A DNA stretch of 64,000 nt from Marinoscillum pacificum (GTDB lineage Bacteria; Bacteroidota; Bacteroidia; Cytophagales; Cyclobacteriaceae): the NCBI RefSeq assembly GCF_024714495.1, contig NZ_JAMZMJ010000003.1, positions 124,001-188,000 on the forward strand, given 5' to 3'. Positions within the stretch are counted from its first letter, which is position 1, and each line of letters opens with the position of its first letter. The notes under the pieces were generated by a model. That model was not told where the DNA came from, searched no databases, and saw only the letters and a list, made by a program, of their open reading frames with translations. The position numbers were made by a program, and so were the translations under genes. This document shows, piece by piece, positions 54,138-63,841 of this stretch.

Positions 54138-56389
54138 CAAAACCTATACTTTACCTTAACTCCTGTATAAAAACTCCTTGGATTGCCAGGGTAGTAATAG
54201 CGCGGTGCGGCGCCACCGAAACCAGTGGCATTGATGAGGATCATTGACGCATAGTGCGTGTCCGTCAGATTATCTGCTCCCAGGTAAAGGTCAACTTCCA
54301 ACTGCTTGATTGGGAGCAAATAGCCGATTCTTGAACGTAGCAGAAAGTAACCCGATGAATAAAGACTGTTAGCGTCATCCATTGGCATTTCGCCGGTGTA
54401 GTTGGCGTTGATGTTGCCGTAAAATCCTTTTGAAGACATGAGTTCAAATCCGCCATTGATAATCCATTGTGGAACGCCGGTTAGCTGGTTACCATCATAA
54501 CTGTTTCCATCATTGATAAACTCTCCAAACTCATAGTGCATCCACGAGCCTGAAAAGAAGGTGTTGAATTGATAATTTTGGTTTATATCCAGGGTATAGT
54601 TCATCAGTAGATCTACACCAAAGTGGTTGTTGACTCCTGCATTGACTCCTACATACGCATCTTCAGCTGTTCGTTGAGCTACTAGCAGGTTTTTGATTTC
54701 CATGTAGTAGCCAACTAGATCATATCGAAAACCGCCTTTTTGGCCTCTTGTGCCGAGTTCATAGTTCCAGCCACTTTCCGGTTTGATGTTCGGATTGATT
54801 TGTCCATCAGGATACAGCGTTTCTTCCAGGCTAGGTGGTGAGAATCCATGGCTAATGTTTCCAAATAAGGAGAAAAGCTCTTTTTGATAGTTGATGCCAA
54901 GTTTTGGAGATAGTACTGGATCGAATGAATAAGCCCCAGAGTTGTTGTTTCCGTTGGTCCAATACTTGGTGATCAAATCATAGGCGGTATGGTTATAATT
55001 GAGTCCTGCCGATACAGAAATAGTGTTCGTTAATGCATAATTGGACTCGAAAAATACATTTTGATATGTTCTGGTTTCTTGATTTTCAGAAAGCAAAGCA
55101 CCTTCTACACTTCCGTTGCTATCAGCAGTGTAGTTGTTTTCAAATGTTGACCATTGGTATTTATCTCTGAAGAGTTCAGTACCGACATGTAGTTTGAAAA
55201 CTTCCCATTCTTTGGAATAGACAGCTCTGCTTCCAATTGTTTGAGTGTTTTCTGTTAAAATATTGAATGGTCTGGGCTCATAGGCGTCTCTGTACTTACC
55301 AAATATGCTGACTTTTAGGTCTGAACTGTTGTCAAATTGTTGGTTCAAAGTGATTCCTAAAAGCCCCTTATTGTACTGTTCATAACCTTGAGCCTGTCCC
55401 CAAGTGAAGGCAGCTTTCTCTGGAGCATTGAGGTAATCGTCTTCATTGATGGAGCTTGGAATGTATGCTTTCAGCCAGGTATACTGAGCAAGTGTAGAAA
55501 TGGAGGTTTTCTCGCTGATTTGTGTTCGAGCGGTGATTCCCGCTTGCTTGCGGTTATAGTTACTATTGTCTCTAAATCCCTCACTTAACAAGTCGGTCAA
55601 CCCAATGGTGATTTGGTTTTTGCCATCGTTGTGATCTGCTCTGATCGAAAAACGTGACATTCCAAATGAACCGACCGTTTGGCTTACGCTCAATGATGTT
55701 TGCAAGGGTTCAGGCCTGTGACTGAACAATCTAACGACTCCACCTAACCCTGCTCCATAGGTACTGGAATTTGGACCTTTGATGATCTCCATTCGGTCAA
55801 TGAAATTCTGATCGATATCTTCAATCGTCGAATTGCCACTTCCATCTGTTAATGGGATTTCATCATAGTAAGCTTTCACCTTGTTGGTGCCGTAAAGACT
55901 TCTGGAGCCTATGCCTCTGATCGTTAGTCGATTGGTGTTTAATGTCCCCGATTGCATCAAAATACCTGGTGTTCTATTGATGGCTGATGTAGTGGTGAAT
56001 GGAGCATCTCGCTGCAATAGTTTCGTGTCTATTACACCAATACTGGTGGGGGAGGTGTAGATGCTTTGATTGGTCGCACCAGCAGAAACAATCACGGTAC
56101 CTAATTCTGTTGAAGATGGTTTAAGACCAATAATTGATCCACTCTTTTTGAGCGTAACGATGATTTCCTCATACCCTAAATAGCGGATTTGAATATCCAT
56201 TGGAAGAGTAGCGTTCAGACCGAACCTTCCTGATTCGTTGGTGATAGTGGTGTCGAAAGAACTCATTATTACTGCTCCGACTAATGCTTCGTTATTGCTG
56301 TGATCGACTACAGTTCCAGAAACGGATTGAGCTTCAACAACGAGTGAACAAAACAGAGCGAAACTGGAAAGGTAAAAATACCTGATCAT
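54137..56389 (-). CDS. TonB-dependent outer-membrane receptor
   Basis: A 750-residue receptor. Signal peptide 1-20 (VVEAQ), then a carboxypeptidase-like domain at about 21-95 (VSGTVVDHSNNEALVGAVIM). The plug has NRLTIRGIGSRSLYGTNKVK and IIKGPNSSTYGAGLGGVVRL. The barrel contains HGFSPPSLEETLYPDG and INPNIKPESGWNYELG, equivalent to the FRxP and NPNLKPE blocks of siderophore receptors. It ends in Phe (KVKYRF). The family suggests iron-siderophore or metal uptake. It is divergent from the azurin gene, raising a copper connection that is only inference. Confidence 0.92.
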   Translation of the reverse strand: MIRYFYLSSFALFCSLVVEAQSVSGTVVDHSNNEALVGAVIMSSFDTTITNESGRFGLNATLPMDIQIRYLGYEEIIVTLKKSGSIIGLKPSSTELGTVIVSAGATNQSIYTSPTSIGVIDTKLLQRDAPFTTTSAINRTPGILMQSGTLNTNRLTIRGIGSRSLYGTNKVKAYYDEIPLTDGSGNSTIEDIDQNFIDRMEIIKGPNSSTYGAGLGGVVRLFSHRPEPLQTSLSVSQTVGSFGMSRFSIRADHNDGKNQITIGLTDLLSEGFRDNSNYNRKQAGITARTQISEKTSISTLAQYTWLKAYIPSSINEDDYLNAPEKAAFTWGQAQGYEQYNKGLLGITLNQQFDNSSDLKVSIFGKYRDAYEPRPFNILTENTQTIGSRAVYSKEWEVFKLHVGTELFRDKYQWSTFENNYTADSNGSVEGALLSENQETRTYQNVFFESNYALTNTISVSAGLNYNHTAYDLITKYWTNGNNNSGAYSFDPVLSPKLGINYQKELFSLFGNISHGFSPPSLEETLYPDGQINPNIKPESGWNYELGTRGQKGGFRYDLVGYYMEIKNLLVAQRTAEDAYVGVNAGVNNHFGVDLLMNYTLDINQNYQFNTFFSGSWMHYEFGEFINDGNSYDGNQLTGVPQWIINGGFELMSSKGFYGNINANYTGEMPMDDANSLYSSGYFLLRSRIGYLLPIKQLEVDLYLGADNLTDTHYASMILINATGFGGAAPRYYYPGNPRSFYTGVKVKYRF

Positions 56390-56513
56390 GCGATGGTTTT
56401 TATTTGCAATGAAGAACCAAATACTTAAGTATTTGTTGTTAATGCGAAAATATGCTTTCGTTCATTCAAAAGCAGTTAATTTTATGTCCAATAATCTTAA
56501 AAAGCATACACAA

Positions 56514-57035
56514 ATGAATACATTAAAATCATTAGCGATACTCGGAATCATCGTCTTTTTGTCGTCATGTGGTGGTGGAAGTAGCTCCACTGAGTCAACA
56601 GAAGCTCCAAAAGAGGAGGCTCAGCCTGCTGCAGAAGTAGTGGCGGTTTCAGATTCTATTTCTTTGGAAATCGAAGCAAATGACCAGATGCAGTTCAATA
56701 AAGAAGAACTGAAAGTGACGGCAGGTCAAGTGGTTACTTTGACTTTGAAGCATACAGGTAAAATGCCGAAAGAAGCAATGGGTCACAACTGGGTGTTGTT
56801 GGCTAGCGGTACTGATGTAGCTACGTTCGGAACATCTGCTGTTTCTGCGGCTTCTAGTGGTTATGTTCCACAAGATAAGTTGGATCAGGTGATTGCTTAC
56901 ACTAAGGTAATTGGTGGTGGTGAAGAGGTTTCGATCACTTTCGAAGCACCTAAAGCAGGCTATTACAAGTTCCTTTGTAGTTTCCCTGGTCACTGGGGCG
57001 TAATGCAAGGTGATTTTGTAGTGTCTCCGAAATAA
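56514..57035 (+). CDS. Azurin-like type 1 copper lipoprotein
   Basis: A 173-residue lipoprotein (lipobox Cys19, FLSSC) with a 25-residue Glu/Ala/Ser/Pro-rich tether. The azurin domain (about 45-173) has all type 1 copper ligands: H91 in MGHNWVLL, then C155, H160 and M164 in LCSFPGHWGVMQG, plus G90. It is expected to carry electrons on the periplasmic side, anchored to a membrane. The frame is open back to ATG 56388, overlapping the divergent receptor start, but ATG 56514 gives the signal peptide. A terminator follows. Confidence 0.93.
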   Translation: MNTLKSLAILGIIVFLSSCGGGSSSTESTEAPKEEAQPAAEVVAVSDSISLEIEANDQMQFNKEELKVTAGQVVTLTLKHTGKMPKEAMGHNWVLLASGTDVATFGTSAVSAASSGYVPQDKLDQVIAYTKVIGGGEEVSITFEAPKAGYYKFLCSFPGHWGVMQGDFVVSPK

Positions 57036-57078
57036 GGAATAGAAATATTAGATTCTGATTAATAGAATTTGGATAAGG

Positions 57079-57113
57079 AATAGGCTCTATCGTTAAGTTG
57101 GAGCCTATTTTAT
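57079..57113 (+). terminator. Terminator after the azurin gene
   Basis: A 9-bp stem (57079-57087 with 57101-57109) with a 13-base loop and an imperfect T-run. It overlaps the end of the convergent transporter gene. Confidence 0.65.
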
Positions 57114-58270
57114 TTGCGTTTGAGTGCAATCAATCCCATGATAGGTCCTATGGCCAGAAGCATATAAATTGCCGGACTGTCTGATATCAAAATCAGTGAA
57201 TTCAGTAATTGAATACTAAAAATGGTGATCAGGAATCCTATTGAGTTCACAATAGTTAAAGCGGTTCCTTTGTTCTCGGTAGGTGCATTTTGAGCGACCA
57301 GTGTGGAGAAAAGAGGAGAATCCATGATTACTGCAATACCCCATACAAATAGGAATATTAAAATTAATTGATCTGAATTGGTGTTTAAAATCCATCCAGA
57401 CAAAAGGCAACAAATAGCTGAAGTAGACAATGCAATAAAAGCGATTTTTTTGGCTCCAAATTGTTGAGATAAATAGCCTCCGGCTATACACGATAGTGTT
57501 CCAATACCAATGATTGCAAAGGACCAAAGTGAAACATTATATCCGTCTAAATAAGAGAGGATAATGACAGGTACAAACGCCCAAAAGGTGTATAGTTCCC
57601 ACATGTGCCCGAAGTAGCCAAACGCCGGTGATCTAAATTCTTTCTTAGAAAAAACACGAAGTAATACTCTCGGATCAAATTTAGAAGCCGTCTGACGATG
57701 AGGACCATCACCCATAATAACGACCAATAACCCTCCTGTTAAGGCCAATCCTGAAGTGATCATTAAGACTCCTTGCCATGATAGATTGAGATGGAAACCT
57801 TTTAAGATATGTGGGAAAGCGGTACCAAGTACCAATGCGCCTACAAGAAATCCAAGCGATTTGCCCAGGCCTTTATTGTAATAGTCTGAAGCTATTTTCA
57901 TTCCCACAGGGTAAATGCCCGCTAAGCAGATTCCTACAATAAATCGGAAGCCCAATAATGAATACAAATTGTTGAAAGAAATTAATATAGCCAGATTGAA
58001 TAGTGCTCCAATAATTGCAGAGACGAAGAATACTTTAGAAGGTGCGAATCTATCCGAAATGGTCAAAATTGCGAAAAGCAAGGTGCCAATAATAAATCCC
58101 AATTGCACGGAGGAGGTTAAATAGCCCAATGCTGTTTGAGGTAGACTGAAAGCCAGAGTGAGATCATTAAGTATGGCATTGCCGGCAAACCAGAGTGAGG
58201 TACAGCCGAACTGACTGAAGACAATAATGGGTAAAACATGTCGGGCGATCTGATCATTTTGGGATTGCAT
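57110..58270 (-). CDS. MFS transporter
   Basis: A 386-residue major facilitator with 12 helices. The first half has FGCTSLWFAGNAILNDL, GYLTSSVQLGFIIGTLLFAI and LGFRFIVGICLAGIYPVGMK; the second half begins near 210 after a cytoplasmic loop (DGPHRQTASKFDPR). No substrate-specific motif is recognised; FWAFVPVIILSYLDGYN in the second half is typical of sugar- or cyanate-type exporters. It is divergent from the AEC transporter gene with a 52-base gap. Confidence 0.88.
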   Translation of the reverse strand: MQSQNDQIARHVLPIIVFSQFGCTSLWFAGNAILNDLTLAFSLPQTALGYLTSSVQLGFIIGTLLFAILTISDRFAPSKVFFVSAIIGALFNLAILISFNNLYSLLGFRFIVGICLAGIYPVGMKIASDYYNKGLGKSLGFLVGALVLGTAFPHILKGFHLNLSWQGVLMITSGLALTGGLLVVIMGDGPHRQTASKFDPRVLLRVFSKKEFRSPAFGYFGHMWELYTFWAFVPVIILSYLDGYNVSLWSFAIIGIGTLSCIAGGYLSQQFGAKKIAFIALSTSAICCLLSGWILNTNSDQLILIFLFVWGIAVIMDSPLFSTLVAQNAPTENKGTALTIVNSIGFLITIFSIQLLNSLILISDSPAIYMLLAIGPIMGLIALKRK

Positions 58271-58322
58271 TCTGGAAAGATACTATGCTGTTCCTTATCT
58301 TGTCGCCTAACTAGAAAAATCC

Positions 58323-59201
58323 ATGCAATTCCTTCTATTAATTGGTTTAATTGTACTCGGCTTTACACTTGGGCGACTTGGATGGCTCCAACAGCGGCAG
58401 GTTGGTTGGGGCAATAAGTACATCATTTACATTGCTCTGCCGGTTGTGGCTCTTGCCAAAATCCCAACCTTAGAAGTTGATCCGGACTTGAGCTTATTTG
58501 TGGTCACTCCGATAACTCTATTTATTGGGTCACTTGTGATGTTTCAGCTTATTTTTAGAAGGTTTCTAGAGCCCGATCAGCGGTTGGTATTGTCGCTTAC
58601 TTCCGGCTTAGGAAATACCTCATTTGTTGGTTTTCCCTTGATTATCTACTACTTCGGTTCTGATTATTTGCCCTATGGTGCGCTGTATGATCAAACTACT
58701 TTTCTGCTCATGGCCAGCTTTGGTCAAGCCATGATTGTGAAGAGAGAAGGACTGGATGGTTTCGTTCACACGCTTAAGAAAGTGCTTACTTTTCCCGTTT
58801 TTGTGGTTATTGTGATAGCTTTTATGATTCCAGCAGACTCATTTGGAGAACCTGTACTGATGGTTTTTGATTGGGTAATCCAAAGTCTGACCATCGTGGC
58901 GATGATCATCGTAGGATTCTTAATTGCAAAATATGTGACGTTTCCATTTCCAAGACTGGTTTGGTTGGGACTTGGTTATAAGCTGATACTGGCTCCAGCA
59001 ATCGTTTTTTTAGTTATGAAGATGATCAGTATGTCACAAGATCTTGAGCAGGTCAATGTTCTGGAAACAGCGATGGCACCACAGACTTCTATATGTTTGA
59101 TGCTGTTGGAGCATGAAAAGCTGCCGAGTTTGGTAAGTCAGATTTTGTGCTGGGGAGTGGTTTTGTCTCTGGGCGTATCCTTTTTATGGATGATGTTGTA
59201 A
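58323..59201 (+). CDS. AEC family (auxin efflux carrier-like) permease
   Basis: A 292-residue permease of the AEC/PIN-type family with about ten helices. SLTSGLGNTSFVGFPLIIYY is the family hallmark of the first half; TAMAPQTSICLMLLEHEK is the equivalent in the second half. In bacteria, such carriers move malate or other organic anions; the substrate is unknown. A strong double hairpin follows, so it is monocistronic. Confidence 0.88.
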   Translation: MQFLLLIGLIVLGFTLGRLGWLQQRQVGWGNKYIIYIALPVVALAKIPTLEVDPDLSLFVVTPITLFIGSLVMFQLIFRRFLEPDQRLVLSLTSGLGNTSFVGFPLIIYYFGSDYLPYGALYDQTTFLLMASFGQAMIVKREGLDGFVHTLKKVLTFPVFVVIVIAFMIPADSFGEPVLMVFDWVIQSLTIVAMIIVGFLIAKYVTFPFPRLVWLGLGYKLILAPAIVFLVMKMISMSQDLEQVNVLETAMAPQTSICLMLLEHEKLPSLVSQILCWGVVLSLGVSFLWMML

Positions 59202-59208
59202 AGAAAAA

Positions 59209-59252
59209 GCCTAAGAAAGCTCATTCCTGAAATCAAGAATGAGCTTTTAGGC
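59209..59252 (+). terminator. Terminator after the AEC gene
   Basis: An inner 11-bp stem (59216-59226 with 59237-59247) and an outer GCCTAA/TTAGGC arm (59209-59214 with 59247-59252). The T-run is short. Confidence 0.65.
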
Positions 59253-59338
59253 CGCCGTAGAAAGTATCTATTAACATATAGTTAATGATGCTGCAATATC
59301 AATTTGAATTCTGTAGAAAATCTGGAGAAAGTTCAGAA

Positions 59339-60598
59339 TCACCAGGAAAGCTTTAATTCATGCTGTTCATTTTGGTGATTGTAAGTGATGGTCATGTGAT
59401 TATGCTCACAAATACGTTGAATCAAAGAGAGTCCTAGTCCAGTTGATTCTCTGTTGTCCGTATTTCGTTTGAATCGTTCGAATAGCTCTTTTGGTGGTAC
59501 AATAAGCGTGTTTCCCGAATTAGAAATAGTTAACCTGTTCTTTTCTAGTTTGACCTTGATCCAACCATTATTCACGTTGTGCTTAATTGCGTTACTTAGC
59601 AAATTATTAATCAAGATGTGAGCTAAATCCTGATTGATCATCACTTTTTGAGAATCGATAAATTCTGTTTGAAGCGTGATGTTTTTAATTTCCATCAACT
59701 CCTCAAAAGTTTGAAGTTTAGTTTCTAGAAACTCCTTTAAGCAGAACTCTTGAGCCTCCACGTATTGATTGTTCTCAATCTTGGTCAAAAGTGATAGCCC
59801 ATCCTTCAGTCGCGACAACCTAGTAGCAGCTTCGTAAATTTTACTTACTTCATTAAGTTGATCTTCTTCTAACGGTTCTTGAAGAAGCATCTCTGCTTTG
59901 TTTTTGATTATTGCGAGTGGAGTTTGAATCTCGTGTGAAGTGTTCTCTGTATACTCTTTGAGATTTTTGTAATCGCGAATGCTTTTAGAGATCATTTCTT
60001 CCAGAACGTTGCCCAGTTGGTTGAACTCTTCTACATCAGAATCTTCCATTGATAATGGTACTGGATGTGAAATCTTGAAATGCTGTAATTGCGCGATAAT
60101 GTGATGGAATGGCGACCAAAGCTTCTGGAAAATCAAGCGATTCAAAAGCCCTAATGAAATCATCAACACTATTGCTAAGCCAATCATGATTTCAGTAACT
60201 CCCTGAATCAAATCTAAATTGGGTAGGAGAGATTTGGAAATGGAGATGATGTAGTGCTTTCCGTTGATCTTATCAGAAAAAGTAAGCATCCTAAAGGGTA
60301 ATTCCTTTTTCTCATACTGATCATACATGATCGTATCCTTGAGCGTAGGAGAGAGCTTTGGATCCGTTGGAGCTTCTTCCAGTTCGATGACATCTCCAAT
60401 GTTCAAATAATAAGTACGCTGTAGATTCTCGAAGTTTCGGAGTTCATAAACTAATTGCGCTTGCTCAGCATAGAGTTTTTCGTTGAACTCGTGATTGATG
60501 ATGGACTTTAATACATAATATGCTCCTAGACTACCAATAGTAAATACCAACACCAGAGTGATGAGGTAATAGCGATTGGCAATGTCTAGTAATTTCAA
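59339..60598 (-). CDS. Sensor histidine kinase (OmpR-pair)
   Basis: A 419-residue kinase. Helices at about 10-31 and 135-155 enclose a periplasmic domain of about 100 residues (acidic, INHEFNEKLYAEQAQLVYEL). There is a HAMP-like linker at about 156-215. The H-box is NTSHEIQTPLAI with H222. N-box NLLSNAIKHN and G2 STGLGLSLIQRICEHN follow. There is no early ATG; TTG 60598 overlaps the regulator's TGA (TTGA), consistent with coupled translation. This system is separate from the sigma-54 pair. Confidence 0.9.
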   Translation of the reverse strand: MKLLDIANRYYLITLVLVFTIGSLGAYYVLKSIINHEFNEKLYAEQAQLVYELRNFENLQRTYYLNIGDVIELEEAPTDPKLSPTLKDTIMYDQYEKKELPFRMLTFSDKINGKHYIISISKSLLPNLDLIQGVTEIMIGLAIVLMISLGLLNRLIFQKLWSPFHHIIAQLQHFKISHPVPLSMEDSDVEEFNQLGNVLEEMISKSIRDYKNLKEYTENTSHEIQTPLAIIKNKAEMLLQEPLEEDQLNEVSKIYEAATRLSRLKDGLSLLTKIENNQYVEAQEFCLKEFLETKLQTFEELMEIKNITLQTEFIDSQKVMINQDLAHILINNLLSNAIKHNVNNGWIKVKLEKNRLTISNSGNTLIVPPKELFERFKRNTDNRESTGLGLSLIQRICEHNHMTITYNHQNEQHELKLSW

Positions 60599-61272
60599 TT
60601 TTTGGTGAATTTGTAGCCTACTCCATATACCGTTTGTACATAGTCTTCACCTCCTTTTTCCTGAATTTTTTTTCTTAGATTTTTGAGGTGTGAATAGATG
60701 AAGTCAAACGAATCTGCCATGTCCATGTTATCACCCCAAAGGTGTTCGGCGATTGATTCTTTAGTGACCACACGATTTTGATTACTTATAAAGAAAATTA
60801 GAAGGTCAAATTCTTTTTTGGTCAAAGTAAGGTTCTGATCATTGACAGTTACTGTTCGGTCGTAGGGGCTGACACATATTTCATTGAACACAATTTCGTT
60901 TTGCGCATCAAAACTTCTTCGTCGAATCAGAGCTCTTATTCTAGCATTTAATTCAGCCAGATCAAAAGGTTTGGTAATGTAGTCATCCGCACCAATATCT
61001 AAACCTTTAATACGGTCTTCGATAGCGTTTTTTGCAGAAATGATAATGATGCCAGATTTGGATTTAATGGACTTTAGGCGTTCAATTACTTCCAAACCAT
61101 TACCATCCGGCAAAGTGATGTCCACGACCACACAGTCATATTCATACGACCAGGTTTTTTCACTTGCTGAATTAAAGCTGTTGGCCCATTCGCAGTGGTA
61201 GCCTGATTTAGTAAGATAAGCAACGATAGATTCTCCCAGTGATTTTTCGTCTTCTACAAGAAGTATGTTCAT
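60595..61272 (-). CDS. OmpR/PhoB-family response regulator
   Basis: A 225-residue regulator. Receiver domain about 1-118 with acidic cluster VEDE near 6-9, phosphoacceptor D51 (VVVDITLPD) and the lysine in YITKPFDLAEL. The winged-helix DNA-binding domain is about 130-225 (LTKKEFDLLIFFISNQNRVV, DFIYSHLKNLRKKI, and the terminal VQTVYGVGYKF). It overlaps the kinase gene by four bases. Target genes are unknown. Confidence 0.94.
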   Translation of the reverse strand: MNILLVEDEKSLGESIVAYLTKSGYHCEWANSFNSASEKTWSYEYDCVVVDITLPDGNGLEVIERLKSIKSKSGIIIISAKNAIEDRIKGLDIGADDYITKPFDLAELNARIRALIRRRSFDAQNEIVFNEICVSPYDRTVTVNDQNLTLTKKEFDLLIFFISNQNRVVTKESIAEHLWGDNMDMADSFDFIYSHLKNLRKKIQEKGGEDYVQTVYGVGYKFTKN

Positions 61273-61481
61273 TGAGGTTATTGTCAGTTAAGCTTTCAAA
61301 GAAATGAAATTTTCTTCAATTAGGCACATGAAAATAACTTTGGCAGGCCTGTTTGAGGATAATTGGTTGTTGACCTATTAATTATTAGGGTTCGTCGTAA
61401 AATATGTGGAGTTCTCAGATGTATTGATGAACTTCAAACTATAGCAAAGAAATAATAATTGTTCGAATCTATCTCCGCTGT

Positions 61482-61515
61482 AAAAACCTGTTCTTATAAA
61501 AGGACAGGTTTTTTT
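61482..61515 (-). terminator. Terminator after the helicase gene
   Basis: A 10-bp stem (61482-61491 with 61504-61513) with A- and T-tracts on both sides, ending at the helicase stop codon. It can act from either direction. Confidence 0.88.
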
Positions 61516-62821
61516 ATATCTCGTTAATTCTTACCTTCTTTTTCTTCACTCTGGAGTTGTCCAGCTTTTTGATTGCTGATTTTACTTGAGATTTTTTGAT
61601 CGCTACGAACGAGCAATCTTGTTTGATTTCAATCGCCCCAACCTCTTCACTTTTTAATCCTCCTTGTTTCATGAATAGACCTGCTACGTCACCTTTTGAG
61701 ATTTTGTCTTTTCGTCCACCTGAGATGAACAGAGTAGTCCACTCAGATGGACCAAATTGGTGGTTGCCTGTAGGCTCTTCTGTACTCAGGTTTTCTAAAT
61801 AATCAGGCACAGTTTCTCCTTTCCATTGGATGACATAAGCTGTTCCACTGCTGTGCATACGAGCTGTTCGGCCGTTTCTGTGCGTAAACTCCTCTTCTCT
61901 ATGCGGAAGTTGGTAGTGGATAATAAAGGCTAACTCAGGAATATCTAATCCACGGGCAGCAAGATCAGTTGCGAGAAGTAATTGATGCGTTTTGTTTCTA
62001 AACTTGACCAATGCTCGCTCTCGATCTATTTGCTCCATGCCTCCATAGTAGTTAGCATGGCTGATATCATACTGATCCAAATGATTACTTACATAATCGA
62101 TGGTGTCTTTGTAGTTGCAAAAAATGATTCCAGGTTTATTGCCTATGTGCTTCAATAAGGATACAAGTGTGTCCAGTTTGTCTTTCTCAGGAGAAATGAC
62201 CCTTTTGATAGTTAGCTGATCATTCTTTTCGTGCAGGTAATCAATGTAAGCTGGATTTGGGATCTTCACAAACTTAGGCACATTCACACCTTGAGTTGCC
62301 GAAGTAAGAATGGTCTTTTTTACTCTGCCTACAGCCTGAATGATTTCCTTCATTTCATCTTCAAAGCCAACTTCAAGTGATTTGTCAAATTCATCCAGCA
62401 CTAGAAAAGATACTTTGCTTGCATCCAGTTGATTTCTACGGATTTTATCAGCAATTCGTCCAGGTGTACCAATTAGAATGGCTGGAGTATGTTGTAGATC
62501 CTCACGGTCTTTGATGGCAGCTCTACCTCCATAGATGGCATTCACTTTGTAGCCCGAGCCCATTTCTCTAGCTACCTGTTCTATCTGTAGTGCCAATTCT
62601 CTAGTGGGTACCAATACCAGTGCCTGAACTTCGGTAAACTCTGGACTTAGTAGTTTTATCACAGGTAATAAGAACGCCAACGTTTTACCAGTGCCAGTAG
62701 GAGAAAGCAATATGGTGTGATTGTTTTGCTTGATCACACGAGCAGCTTCTTCCTGCATTGGATTCAATGCGGAGATACCTAGTTTTTGGAGAATTTCTTG
62801 TTGACTCTTGATTGTAGACAT
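61514..62821 (-). CDS. DEAD-box-type RNA helicase, DbpA-like
   Basis: A 435-residue ATP-dependent RNA helicase. Motif I is LSPTGTGKTLAF, Ia PTRELALQ, Ib TPGR, III TSATQ, and VI HRNGRTARMH. Motif II reads VLDEFDKSL, that is DEFD instead of DEAD. The C-terminal DbpA RNA-binding domain is at about 365-435 (FISGGRKDKISKGDVAGLFM, then CSFVAIKK). DbpA binds 23S rRNA hairpin 92 and acts in large-subunit assembly; the same role is likely here. It is followed by a terminator. Confidence 0.92.
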   Translation of the reverse strand: MSTIKSQQEILQKLGISALNPMQEEAARVIKQNNHTILLSPTGTGKTLAFLLPVIKLLSPEFTEVQALVLVPTRELALQIEQVAREMGSGYKVNAIYGGRAAIKDREDLQHTPAILIGTPGRIADKIRRNQLDASKVSFLVLDEFDKSLEVGFEDEMKEIIQAVGRVKKTILTSATQGVNVPKFVKIPNPAYIDYLHEKNDQLTIKRVISPEKDKLDTLVSLLKHIGNKPGIIFCNYKDTIDYVSNHLDQYDISHANYYGGMEQIDRERALVKFRNKTHQLLLATDLAARGLDIPELAFIIHYQLPHREEEFTHRNGRTARMHSSGTAYVIQWKGETVPDYLENLSTEEPTGNHQFGPSEWTTLFISGGRKDKISKGDVAGLFMKQGGLKSEEVGAIEIKQDCSFVAIKKSQVKSAIKKLDNSRVKKKKVRINEI

Positions 62822-62879
62822 TGCTGAATTTATAAGAGCGCAAAGGTCAGCAATTTGAATGGAAATACTAGCTTGAAAT

Positions 62880-63674
62880 CTATTTCTGATCTCGTTTCCT
62901 AATTTCCTCCATCAGCAAATCGATTTTCTTGTGTAGAGACTCTATTTCATCTTCGATCCCTTCATTGTTGTCCATGACCATTTCATCTACGAAAATGGCA
63001 TTCATGATGGACATTCCGAAGATACCTCCGGTGATCACTACAAAGAAGAAAAAGATTCGTGTAAAAACTGGCTTTAGTGGCGCGTCATGGATATTGGCAA
63101 TAATGGTAGTTGGAATATCATTCCACCCTTCTAGGGTGAAGACCTGGAAGATAGAATAAAGTGAAATCGCGGGATCTCCAAACATCTCAGGAGCCTCTTC
63201 TCTAAATAAATAACTAGCCAATACAGCAAGGAGAACATTGTAGATCACCAACGCAACAAGTACAAAGACTGAGGCTTTGAATGCACGAGCGATTCCAGAT
63301 AACATTCTAGACATATTGGGAATGAAACGCATAAAACGAAGCATTCTCATAACTCTTAATAGTCTGAAAACCAGAAGATAAGAGATGTCTGGAATATCGA
63401 TAACTAAAACAAAAATGGATGGTAGCGAAATTAATACCAGGAAAAAATCAAACTTGTTCCAGTTGTTTTTCCAGTAGTATTTCCATCCACGCATACCAAC
63501 TTTGATGACTATTTCGAATAGGAAATAGATGGTGAAGGCATGATCCAGCAACGACAGAAATTCATTGTTGTGCAGATGCTCGTATCCCATTATAAATAAT
63601 AGGATGGAGTTGAGCATGATTGCAGAAGCAACCACTAACTCATTGGTAAAGAGTTTGACAATCCGTGAGATCAT
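62880..63674 (-). CDS. NaChBac-type voltage-gated channel with TLEGWND filter
   Basis: A 264-residue single-domain voltage-gated channel. S4 has Arg at 104, 107, 110, 113 and 116 (FRLLRVMRMLRFMRF). S5-S6 enclose the filter TLEGWND at 180-186, where NaChBac and NavAb read TLESW. Gly in place of the filter Ser and the extra Asp186 resemble the EGWxD filters of eukaryotic calcium-channel repeats, so Na+ or Ca2+ selectivity is uncertain. The C-terminal coiled coil (about 236-262) is the bacterial tetramerisation domain. It is 58 bases upstream of the helicase gene. Confidence 0.92.
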   Translation of the reverse strand: MISRIVKLFTNELVVASAIMLNSILLFIMGYEHLHNNEFLSLLDHAFTIYFLFEIVIKVGMRGWKYYWKNNWNKFDFFLVLISLPSIFVLVIDIPDISYLLVFRLLRVMRMLRFMRFIPNMSRMLSGIARAFKASVFVLVALVIYNVLLAVLASYLFREEAPEMFGDPAISLYSIFQVFTLEGWNDIPTTIIANIHDAPLKPVFTRIFFFFVVITGGIFGMSIMNAIFVDEMVMDNNEGIEDEIESLHKKIDLLMEEIRKRDQK

Positions 63675-63786
63675 CGGCGGTAGATTAAATAATAGGTTGA
63701 TGATTTGGCTCCCTGAAATTAAAAATAAAATACTTTAATGGCTAGTCTTTTTTAGTGTAAACGAAATATTCATCATATAAGAGCCG

Positions 63787-63820
63787 AAAAAAAAACCTCC
63801 AGATCTGAGACCTGGAGGTT
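63787..63820 (-). terminator. Terminator of the gene at the right edge
   Basis: A 9-bp stem (63794-63802 with 63812-63820) with a nine-base loop and, on the minus strand, a run of nine T residues. Confidence 0.9.
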
Positions 63821-63841
63821 AGCCTTAGTAGTACTGACTAC

